Positions 18,205-24,027 of a stretch of 24,027 nt of DNA are shown here, piece after piece (position 1 is the stretch's first letter; each line of letters begins with the position of its first letter). This DNA comes from Ruminococcus sp. UBA6407 (GTDB taxonomy: Bacteria > Bacillota > Clostridia > Oscillospirales > Ruminococcaceae). Under the pieces are notes generated by a model. The model was given only the letters and a program-made list of their open reading frames with translations, ran no database searches and was not told the origin of the DNA. The stretch covers positions 1 through 24,027 of the forward strand of contig DJPR01000025.1 in the NCBI GenBank assembly GCA_002438605.1, given 5' to 3'. Made by a program: the position numbers and the translations under genes.

Positions 18205-18235
18205 AGGGAACGCCCTCTCTTGCAGGGCGTTCCCT
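18205..18235 (+). other. Strong hairpin in the GH74 leader
   Basis: agggaacgccct (18205-18216) pairs perfectly over 12 bp with 18224-18235 around a 7-nt loop. Only ctctt follows, so it lacks a good U-tract on the + strand. It resembles a terminator stem and lies between the predicted promoter and the GH74 start. It could act as an attenuator or be part of the neighbouring repeat. A smaller 6-bp hairpin follows at 18244-18258. Confidence 0.6.
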
Positions 18236-18280
18236 CTTAAAACCAGTCCTGCGGACTGTTTTAATTCACCCTTTGCGGAG

Positions 18281-18382
18281 CGCCCTGCGGCTATATGTGG
18301 GACTCTGTCCCACACCCTGCAAGGGCTTTCAGCCCTTGACCTGACCAAAGGGTTAGTAAACCCTTTGGAAACCCGATTTTAT
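18281..18382 (+). repeat. Dispersed three-hairpin repeat, copy B
   Basis: Three consecutive hairpins are seen: 18296-18303 with 18307-18314, 18320-18327 with 18331-18338, and 18345-18354 with 18359-18368. The links are ccctg and acctga and the tail is aaacccgatttta. About 95 of 100 bases match copy C at the right end of the window in opposite orientation. It lies in the GH74 leader, 71 nt before the start codon. No transposase or terminal duplication is visible. Confidence 0.85.
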
Positions 18383-18452
18383 TAAATCAATCGTACTGCT
18401 TCCGTTAAGAAATATTTCACAATAAAACCCGAATTAAAAGGAGTTGTTTATT

Positions 18453-21038
18453 ATGGGATTTAAAAAAAGAGCTGTTTCGGCGATAACAGCACTTTGCATG
18501 ACATTTGCAGGCACAGCGGTCATGCCCTCAGCTTATAATACCGCATTGGCTGAGTCAAGTACGGTTTCTATGGACTGGGATGCTGTAAAAATAGGCGGCG
18601 GCGGTTTCGTTTCAGGCATCATTACAGGCAAAAATTCTATGTATGCCCGTACAGACGTAGGCGGAGCTTACCGCTATGACTATGATAAGTCAGAGTGGGT
18701 TCAGCTTCTGGACTTTGTAAATGAAACGGACAGAGGATTTCTCAGCGTTGACGCTTTCTGCGTTGACCCGACTGATGATGATACACTTTACCTCCTCTGC
18801 GGATGTGCTTATTTCAGTGACGAAAGAACAGTTATTTTCAAGTCCACAGACGGCGGCAGAACCTTCACAGAGCATGATGTTACAAATCTTATCAAGGTTC
18901 ATGGAAACGGATACGGCAGACAGTGCGGCGAGGCTATTGCCGTAGACCCCGATAACCCTGATGTAATCTATTGCGGCGGTGATACAGAGGGACTTATAAT
19001 GAGTAAGGACGGCGGCGAAACATGGGCTTATGTTGACAGCTTTAACGACCTCGGACTTTTCACAAATGAAATCAAGTGGCCTCTCTGGAAGGATATTAAG
19101 GTAAAAACAACAGTCGGAAGTGACTATACATCATGCAACGGCATAGGTACGATTGCAATTGACAACGGTAAGGTATATGTTGGTGTTTCAGATAATACAA
19201 TAGGTGCAAATGTTTACGTTGCAGATGTCGGCAAGGATAACTGGAAGCCCCTTAGTGCAGACCTGCCGACAAAGTATTTTCCGTCAAGAATAAGCAAGGA
19301 TTCAAACGGCAATATCTTCATTACCTATGTTGCAGGACTTGCTTTTGACGGTTCAGCAGGCGGAGTTTACAAATATGACCCGAAAACAGACACCGTAAAG
19401 AATATATCTCCTGTTGAGGCAGGCTTCGGCAGCGTTTTCAGTGACCCTGAAAAGCCTGAACGTCTTGTTGCAACGACCTGCGGCGTGTGGTACTCACAGA
19501 TGTGGGCAGAATGGACTGATGAGCATGGTGCAGTCTGGGGTGACCGTTTCTTTAAATCCGAGGACGGCGGCGAAACATGGATCAGCATGACTCCCGGCAA
19601 CAAAACAGGCTGGGGCGGCCCTCTTGAAGCCGAGTATCTGAAGGACGGCGGCTACAGCTGGATTCAGGAAAAGGCTATTCACTGGTGCGGTGCAATGGTT
19701 ATCGACCCAAGAGACAGCAATAAAGTCCTTGTTACATCAGGAAACGGCGTATTTGCCTGCGATAATACATGGGACGAAACTCCGCAGTTTTACTTTGACC
19801 CGACAGGCATTGAAGAAGTAGTTGCTCTTGATATGGTAAGTGTTCCGGGCGGAGATGAATATTCGGCTATCGGTGACTATGACGGATTTATCCATACAGA
19901 TGTTTCAGTCCCCGGTGAACAGTATCAGCCTAACATCGGTTCAACAAGTGCAATAGCATATTGTCCTGCGGCATCAGAATATATGGTTCGTCTTTCACAG
20001 AATAATGCAAAAGGATATTACTCCAAGGACTCAGGCAAGACATGGACTGAAATGGCAACCTGCCCTAATTCAGGAGGAAAGGCTGCTCTTACAAAGCTTG
20101 CAGACGGAACTATCCGTATATTTGTAACAGGTGACGGCAGCGTTTCATACAGTGATGACTTCGGCGGTTCATGGACAAAGAGTACGGGACTTGATGCAAG
20201 CAAGCCTGTAATTGCCTTTGTAGATATTGAAAATCCAAAGTATGTATATGCATACACTGCCAAGTATAATGAATACTGGGCAAGCAATCCGAACAATAAA
20301 GAGCCAAGCCTTGAGGACGCTCACTATTCATTTATGGTAAGTGATGACTACGGTGCAACATTTACTTCAAAAACAATCTGTGCTTATGATATGTGTGACG
20401 TTGCAAACAGAATAGGCTATCTCGGCGAGGGCAAAATGGTTGTCGGTGCAGGCTGGAACGGTGCTTACCGCATAACTGATTACGGCAAGACTGTTGAAAA
20501 GCTTGACAGCGTTTCCTACTGCAAATCAATCGGATACGGTGCAGCTGAAAAGTCAGGCGGACTCTATACACTTTATATGTACGGCAAGCCGCAGGCTTCT
20601 GACCCGGAGGGACTTTATCGTTCAACTGACGGCGGCGACTCATGGGTTTGCATAAATACAGACAAGCTTTACGGCGGTACAGGCAACGGAAATTTCCTTG
20701 TCGGCGATATGAATGAATTTGGTACTGTTTATATGTCAACAGTAGGCTGCGGCATAATTTACGGCAAACTTTCATCAGGTCAGCCTTCAACAAATCCGAC
20801 TACAAAGCCTACAGCTTCATCAAAAACGGTTTACGGTGACGCAAACTGTGACGGCAAGGTTGATATTTCAGATGCAGTAATGGTAAAGTGCTACCTTATT
20901 AACAATAAGACATATGGCATATCAGCTCAGGGACTTATAAATGCAGACGTTCAGGGCAATGGCAACGGTGTAAATGCTCAGGACGCTGTTACAATTCAGA
21001 AGTATGTTATTAAAATTATAACAGCTCTTCCGGTATAA
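18453..21038 (+). CDS. Secreted GH74 xyloglucanase with C-terminal dockerin
   Basis: This probable endo-acting xyloglucan hydrolase of glycoside hydrolase family 74 is secreted and attached to a cellulosome. The 861-aa protein has a signal peptide (KKRAVSAITALCMTFAG, predicted cut after ALA at 33). Tandem beta-propellers follow with many Asp-box/BNR motifs such as STDGGRTF, SKDGGETW, SEDGGETW, SKDSGKTW and STDGGDSW. ARTDVGGAYR (Asp68) and GDYDGF (Asp475) match the family's two catalytic Asp positions. A Thr/Pro/Ser linker (about 773-792) leads to a dockerin with two Ca-binding repeats, GDANCDGKVDISDAV and ADVQGNGNGVNAQDAV. The ATG at 18453 is chosen because aaaaggag (18436-18443) is 9 nt upstream. 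It is monocistronic, with a terminator directly after it. Confidence 0.93.
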   Translation: MGFKKRAVSAITALCMTFAGTAVMPSAYNTALAESSTVSMDWDAVKIGGGGFVSGIITGKNSMYARTDVGGAYRYDYDKSEWVQLLDFVNETDRGFLSVDAFCVDPTDDDTLYLLCGCAYFSDERTVIFKSTDGGRTFTEHDVTNLIKVHGNGYGRQCGEAIAVDPDNPDVIYCGGDTEGLIMSKDGGETWAYVDSFNDLGLFTNEIKWPLWKDIKVKTTVGSDYTSCNGIGTIAIDNGKVYVGVSDNTIGANVYVADVGKDNWKPLSADLPTKYFPSRISKDSNGNIFITYVAGLAFDGSAGGVYKYDPKTDTVKNISPVEAGFGSVFSDPEKPERLVATTCGVWYSQMWAEWTDEHGAVWGDRFFKSEDGGETWISMTPGNKTGWGGPLEAEYLKDGGYSWIQEKAIHWCGAMVIDPRDSNKVLVTSGNGVFACDNTWDETPQFYFDPTGIEEVVALDMVSVPGGDEYSAIGDYDGFIHTDVSVPGEQYQPNIGSTSAIAYCPAASEYMVRLSQNNAKGYYSKDSGKTWTEMATCPNSGGKAALTKLADGTIRIFVTGDGSVSYSDDFGGSWTKSTGLDASKPVIAFVDIENPKYVYAYTAKYNEYWASNPNNKEPSLEDAHYSFMVSDDYGATFTSKTICAYDMCDVANRIGYLGEGKMVVGAGWNGAYRITDYGKTVEKLDSVSYCKSIGYGAAEKSGGLYTLYMYGKPQASDPEGLYRSTDGGDSWVCINTDKLYGGTGNGNFLVGDMNEFGTVYMSTVGCGIIYGKLSSGQPSTNPTTKPTASSKTVYGDANCDGKVDISDAVMVKCYLINNKTYGISAQGLINADVQGNGNGVNAQDAVTIQKYVIKIITALPV

Positions 21039-21046
21039 AAACAAAG

Positions 21047-21085
21047 AGGGAACATTCCAAAAAAGAATGTTCCCTTAATTTTTGT
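21047..21085 (+). terminator. Rho-independent terminator after GH74 (probably bidirectional)
   Basis: An 11-bp perfect stem (21047-21057 with 21065-21075) is followed on the + strand by TTAATTTTTG. On the - strand it is followed by a less perfect U-rich stretch, so it may also end the histidine kinase transcript, whose gene converges from the right. Confidence 0.85.
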
Positions 21086-21176
21086 TTGTTACCACATTCA
21101 TTATACCCGAAACGACAGCGGAAGTCAATGAAGTCATGACAGCTTACCGCCGAAACAGTACAAAATCAGTCTTTCG

Positions 21177-22463
21177 TCATATAACATTAGGAAAAATGAC
21201 CTCTGCGGTAAAAACCCCGTTTTCAAAACTGATATTGAAAGAACCCTTAATCTCCTCAACACATTGACGGACGTTGCTTATTCCGTAGCCGTGACCGCTT
21301 TCGGTTTTGCTTGATATAATACTGCCGTCAGCAGTAACAGGCTCGGCGGCATGATTTTTTACCGAAACAAAGAGATTTGCCTCCAGAACCTTGACTGAAA
21401 CAAAAACCCGTTTGTCATCAGCCTTTTCAGCCGCCTCATAAGCGTTGCTGATGAGATTTGAAAAAACGGTGCATAGGTTCATTGACGATATTTTCATACT
21501 GTTCGGCATACAGCCTTTCCAAACCAAAGAAACGTCCTTATGGCAGGAGCTTATGTCATTAATTATTGCGTCAATGAGAACATTCCCCGTATTAACTCCC
21601 GACCTGAGAACCTCAAGAGTATTCTGCATATCAAGAAAGTACCTTTCCAGCTCGTCATATTTCTTATTTTTAAACAGGGTGTACATACAGAAAATATGAT
21701 TTTTTATATCATGGCGAAACTTTTTTGTTTCGTCCTCTTTTTTCAGGAGCATTTTGTAATATTCCTCCTGAGTTTTGAGCAGCTTTGCATTTATTTCCGA
21801 ATTTCTTATAAGCATTTCATTTTTATTTTTGTTTTTCAGCAGAAGCAGACAGAATATAATAAACACAATACTTCCGCTTATGCTTAAAATCAGTGCAACA
21901 GTCCCCTTGTATGAGTTTTCATTATTCTTTTGGATTTGAAAGAACTGCACGCAGGCAATGTAAAAAACCTGAGCAATGCCGCCTACAATAAAGATAAAAA
22001 TATAGCTTGCAGGCAGACTCTGCATGAAAACAGTATGATTATTCCTTGAAACAACAACCGAGTAAATTGAAATCAAAATCAGAGAAAGAGAGTCGGCAAA
22101 AAAAGTAATCCAATACTTTTCAATTGCGTCAGCAGTGCTTATATCAAGAAAAAAGTATACGCACGATTCGGACGCCATATCCACCAACGAAATGAAAAAG
22201 TATATTATAAATACTAATCCGATTTTTCTCTTTTGGGATAGTTCGTAAAGTATCAGCAGTATTCCGATAACGCTTAAAATAATACTGTAGCTTGATACGT
22301 CAATAGTAAATGATACCAGACCTACAGCAATCAATGTTGCGATAAATATACCGGTAGTTTTTTTATTGTGATTTACTTTCAGTTTCAGTATAAAGACCGA
22401 AGAAAGAAGTAGTTTAAGATATTCCAAAAGGAATACAGCAAGGCTGCAGAACATATTATTCAT
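21177..22463 (-). CDS. GHKL sensor histidine kinase, AgrC/VirS-type
   Basis: The 428-aa sensor has about six to seven transmembrane helices (about 1-210) and no extracellular domain of note. A coiled linker follows, then an H-box FRHDIKNHIF with the phospho-accepting His251. The GHKL ATPase domain has N-box NLISNAYEAA (336-345) and G-box SGHGYGISNV (389-398). This layout is that of peptide-sensing kinases such as AgrC and VirS, which pair with LytTR regulators. Its start is 15 nt after the regulator's stop with GGAGGAGG in between, so the two are co-transcribed and regulator-first. The ligand is unknown, and no agrB or agrD is in the window. Confidence 0.93.
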   Translation of the reverse strand: MNNMFCSLAVFLLEYLKLLLSSVFILKLKVNHNKKTTGIFIATLIAVGLVSFTIDVSSYSIILSVIGILLILYELSQKRKIGLVFIIYFFISLVDMASESCVYFFLDISTADAIEKYWITFFADSLSLILISIYSVVVSRNNHTVFMQSLPASYIFIFIVGGIAQVFYIACVQFFQIQKNNENSYKGTVALILSISGSIVFIIFCLLLLKNKNKNEMLIRNSEINAKLLKTQEEYYKMLLKKEDETKKFRHDIKNHIFCMYTLFKNKKYDELERYFLDMQNTLEVLRSGVNTGNVLIDAIINDISSCHKDVSLVWKGCMPNSMKISSMNLCTVFSNLISNAYEAAEKADDKRVFVSVKVLEANLFVSVKNHAAEPVTADGSIISSKTESGHGYGISNVRQCVEEIKGSFNISFENGVFTAEVIFPNVI

Positions 22464-22478
22464 AAAAAGCCTCCTCCA

Positions 22479-23180
22479 TTACATATATCCCGAATTTTTT
22501 CTTATGTAGTCAAAAAAAGCAGCCTTAAAAGCGGCAAGTTTTCGCCTTGAAACGCTTATCGGAGCTTTCATGTAGTGCATTTCGACCTCCGCCGTTCCTA
22601 TGCTCTTTACATATCGGAGTGCAACCAGATAGGACTTATGGCTCTGGTAAAAATGCTCTGTTCCGACTTCATTTATCCAGTATTTCAAAGACTTTGTACT
22701 TTCAAGGGTATCATTTTTCAGGTGAATATACGTCCCGTCACCGAAAGCCTCAAAGCAAATAATATCGTTTATATTTATGAGCTTTACAGTACCCTTGATA
22801 TTGAGGGCAATTTTCTTTTCGTTGAGGATTTCCTTTTCCGCAGACTTCAAAGCCTCGCTGAACTTATCCTGTTCAACAGACTTGCATAGAAATCTGAATG
22901 CTTTTACCTTAAAAGCATCGGGCATAAATTCGGTATGGCTTGTAAGAAAGATGATAAGCTCATGATTATTTCTTTTTCTAAGCATTTCAGCAGTTTCCAT
23001 ACCGCTTATGCCGTTCATTTCAATATCGAGAAAAATCAGGTCATATATTTTTTCAGAGCTTAAAAGCTCCTCGCCGCTGTGGTAAATATCAATTGTATAT
23101 TCTGGATTGAATTCAATCAGCAGTCTGAATATTTCCTGACATATAATTTCTTCATCGTCGCATACAGCAATGTTTATCAT
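22479..23180 (-). CDS. LytTR-family response regulator (AgrA/VirR-type)
   Basis: This 233-aa transcription regulator has an N-terminal receiver domain (about 1-120) with the acidic pocket CDDEE (7-11), the phosphorylation site Asp52 in FLDIEM, Thr80 and Lys100. The C-terminal LytTR DNA-binding domain (about 130-230) has KLININDIICFEAFGDGTYIHL and FYQSHKSYLVALRYV. LytTR proteins bind pairs of 9-bp direct repeats about 12 bp apart. SD AAGGAG lies 7 nt upstream. It is the first gene of a two-gene operon with the GHKL kinase. A matching pair of repeats lies about 660-700 bp upstream on the same strand (see 23846-23875). Confidence 0.95.
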   Translation of the reverse strand: MINIAVCDDEEIICQEIFRLLIEFNPEYTIDIYHSGEELLSSEKIYDLIFLDIEMNGISGMETAEMLRKRNNHELIIFLTSHTEFMPDAFKVKAFRFLCKSVEQDKFSEALKSAEKEILNEKKIALNIKGTVKLININDIICFEAFGDGTYIHLKNDTLESTKSLKYWINEVGTEHFYQSHKSYLVALRYVKSIGTAEVEMHYMKAPISVSRRKLAAFKAAFFDYIRKNSGYM

Positions 23181-23215
23181 TTATAGACTCCTTAAAGCAG
23201 TTTTAGCTGGATATA

Positions 23216-23245
23216 ATTATAGCATATTACCAATCTGTTGTGCAA
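23216..23245 (-). promoter_or_regulatory. Promoter of the LytTR/GHKL operon
   Basis: On the - strand, TTGCAC (23245-23240) and TATAAT (23221-23216) are 18 bp apart. The predicted leader is about 30 nt, ending with SD AAGGAG (23193-23188). No LytTR-type repeat was found directly upstream, so autoregulation of this operon is not indicated. Confidence 0.75.
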
Positions 23246-23266
23246 TAGTCAGGTTTTCAGCCGACA

Positions 23267-23305
23267 TGAAAAAAACTCTGAGGCTTGAAAGCGTCAGAGT
23301 TTTTT
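23267..23305 (-). terminator. Strong terminator ending the small LytTR-associated transcript
   Basis: AAAAAACTCTGA and TCAGAGTTTTTT (23305-23294 with 23281-23270 on the - strand) form a 12-bp stem including A/U pairs, with a 12-nt loop and a 7-T run. It stops transcription coming from the right, just before the LytTR operon promoter. It is symmetrical enough to work on both strands, but no + strand gene leads into it. Confidence 0.8.
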
Positions 23306-23800
23306 CGGGAGTTTTACGGTGAATGATAATATGGATAAATGATGGTGAGGAGTTTTTCCAAAGCACGCAGGCATCAGGCAATCTTAACAGACAGTTTGCG
23401 GAAAGAGTGGTTTCTTAAAATTATAGGATATTAATTGGGGGATAATGTGCAAATAATTGGAAGAAGGAGCAAACTGAACATAAGAATTATAAGACGCTTG
23501 CCTTTGGGGTGTGATGCAACGCACAATTACATGAATTATCAGAGTAATTGTGTTAAAAAAGCGGTTGATATGTTTGACATAATTTGATGTAATGATGTAG
23601 TTACTGTACTGATATTATGCTGAAGCTTAATCAAATGTATTAGTTGTATTTGGCTGTGAACTTTACCTGTAACTGTACGTTTTTGGTAATACTCGATCGA
23701 AGGAAAGCAATTCAAAAAAATAGCCGCCAAAGCCAATTCAACTTAGTAAGCATTTGATTTCGCCTCCCTTTCACCAGTATCTAGCTTAGGAAAACCCCTT
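23268..23800 (-). ncRNA. Predicted ~530-nt LytTR-regulated small transcript, RNAIII-like in layout
   Basis: This stretch of over 500 bases has no conventional gene but is bounded on the - strand by a 17-bp-spaced promoter (23835-23807) and a strong terminator (23305-23270). LytTR-type direct repeats precede the promoter. Inside are an SD-led 13-codon ORF (23753-23712), a 9-bp stem (23522-23530 with 23544-23552), and a second, SD-less hydrophobic frame, MFSLLLLPIICTLSPN, near 23481-23431. The arrangement recalls staphylococcal RNAIII (about 514 nt, encoding delta-toxin, driven by AgrA) and clostridial VR-RNA. No sequence similarity to either is claimed. That it is transcribed and regulated is inference. 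Confidence 0.55.
23712..23753 (-). CDS. 13-aa basic aromatic peptide, SD-led small ORF
   Basis: The ORF encodes MLTKLNWLWRLFF, with two Lys/Arg, two Trp and two Phe, which could be membrane-active or a signal. AAAGGGAGGCG (complement of about 23760-23770) is an excellent SD 9 nt before the ATG, and a promoter lies some 50 nt upstream. The ORF stops within a run of seven Ts. If one T were added, by slippage or as an ancestral state, the frame would continue for about 58 more codons to 23539. It is not similar to any AgrD precursor I know, which normally carry a Cys or Ser within a thiolactone ring segment. It may also be only a vestige. Confidence 0.5.
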   Translation of the reverse strand: MLTKLNWLWRLFF

Positions 23801-23806
23801 AACTAA

Positions 23807-23835
23807 TTTATACCACATACGTAAATATTTTTCAA
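23807..23835 (-). promoter_or_regulatory. Promoter of the small peptide/RNA transcript
   Basis: On the - strand, TTGAAA (23835-23830) and TATAAA (23812-23807) are exactly 17 bp apart. The predicted start is near 23800, about 47 nt before the small ORF. It lies 10 nt downstream of the second LytTR-type repeat. Confidence 0.75.
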
Positions 23836-23845
23836 TAGTTTTTCG

Positions 23846-23875
23846 GCGAACGGTATATAAAAAGCGGTGAACGGT
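23846..23875 (-). promoter_or_regulatory. Pair of LytTR-type direct repeats
   Basis: On the - strand, ACCGTTCAC (23875-23867) and ACCGTTCGC (23854-23846) are direct repeats with a 12-bp gap, so 21 bp start to start, or two helical turns. The wider repeat is TACCGTTCNCCG. Each matches the published LytTR consensus [TA][AC][CA]GTTN[AG][TG] at 8 of 9 positions, failing only at the last. The pair ends 10 nt before a -35 box and the window encodes a LytTR regulator on the same strand. It is therefore the likely operator of that regulator. Confidence 0.7.
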
Positions 23876-23923
23876 AAATTTTGTGTCGAAAAGCTGATTT
23901 ATAGAACGAGATTTTAAAAGGGA

Positions 23924-24027
23924 TAATAAAAATCGGGTTTCCAAAGGGTTGATAACCCTTTGGTCAGGTCAAGGGCTGAAAGCCCTTGCAGGGCGTGGGA
24001 CAGCGTCCCACAGATAGCCGCAGGGCG
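23924..24027 (-). repeat. Dispersed three-hairpin repeat, copy C (runs off the window)
   Basis: This is the reverse complement of copy B over about 100 bases with about five differences. The same three hairpins, links and tail (aaacccgattttta) are present. It begins immediately upstream of the LytTR-repeat promoter region and is cut by the window end. Confidence 0.85.

Noticed and set aside
18163..18348. 61-aa - strand frame over the GH74 leader
   Set aside because: It is the translation of the palindromic repeat and hairpins, with no SD and no protein-like composition.
18444..18452. TTG start for GH74 three codons upstream
   Set aside because: It directly abuts the SD with no spacing; the ATG at 18453 has ideal spacing and begins a normal signal peptide.
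23431..23481. Hydrophobic 16-codon frame MFSLLLLPIICTLSPN (- strand) as a possible AgrD-like propeptide
   Set aside because: No SD at a usable distance, no acidic C-terminal recognition tail, and no AgrB nearby.
23539..23736. 65-aa frame on the - strand starting with TTG
   Set aside because: No SD at the TTG, no recognisable domain, and it overlaps the better-supported SD-led 13-codon ORF in another frame. Kept only as the possible continuation of that ORF if the T7 run slips.
1..24027. CRISPR array, tRNA/rRNA genes, transposases or prophage genes
   Set aside because: No regularly spaced direct repeats, no cloverleaf or rRNA-like stretches, and no transposase or phage motifs were seen in either strand.

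Overview
The window looks like chromosomal DNA of a low-to-moderate GC, cellulolytic Ruminococcus-type firmicute (Oscillospiraceae). The evidence is a Firmicutes-style rimP-nusA-ylxR-ylxQ-infB-rbfA-truB-ribF cluster, strong Shine-Dalgarno (SD) sequences and sigma-A-like promoters, and a secreted family-74 glycoside hydrolase ending in a dockerin, the signature of a cellulosome. Species cannot be set from the sequence alone.

Region 1 (about 140-10434, all + strand) is a long translation/RNA operon. One clear promoter and a structured leader precede rimP, nusA, ylxR, ylxQ and infB. An unrecognised acidic protein follows, in the place where ylxP often sits. Then come rbfA, nrnA, truB, ribF and gltX, with gaps of a few bases or overlaps of one. 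Together they cover 30S maturation, transcription elongation, initiation, pseudouridylation, oligonucleotide turnover, flavin cofactors and Glu-tRNA charging.

Region 2 (10553-16529, +) is a Gld-like ABC exporter cassette: ATPase, ABC-2 permease, GldG-like auxiliary protein and DUF4340 protein. It is followed by a 90-aa unknown protein and, after a terminator-like hairpin, a CmpB-like membrane protein. Region 3 (16533-21085) holds an AI-2E-family transporter on the - strand, divergent from the dockerin-bearing GH74 xyloglucanase. The GH74 gene has an unusually long leader containing a palindromic repeat.

Region 4 (21177-24027, - strand) is the most interesting part. A LytTR response regulator and a GHKL histidine kinase form an agr/vir-like two-component system. 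Just upstream lies what at first looks like an empty 800-bp gap. It contains two 9-bp direct repeats, 12 bp apart, that match the published LytTR-box consensus at 8 of 9 positions each. These are followed by a 17-bp-spaced promoter, a strong SD, a 13-codon ORF for an aromatic, basic peptide (MLTKLNWLWRLFF), and a strong terminator about 530 nt downstream. The proposal is an RNAIII/VR-RNA-like regulated transcript: a small RNA that also encodes a peptide, controlled by the adjacent LytTR regulator. This is inference from sequence layout and has not been tested.

A dispersed three-hairpin repeat of about 100 bp occurs at both ends of the window and upstream of GH74. A fourth, related palindrome serves as a terminator between convergent genes. 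No tRNA, rRNA, CRISPR array, transposase or phage gene was seen.
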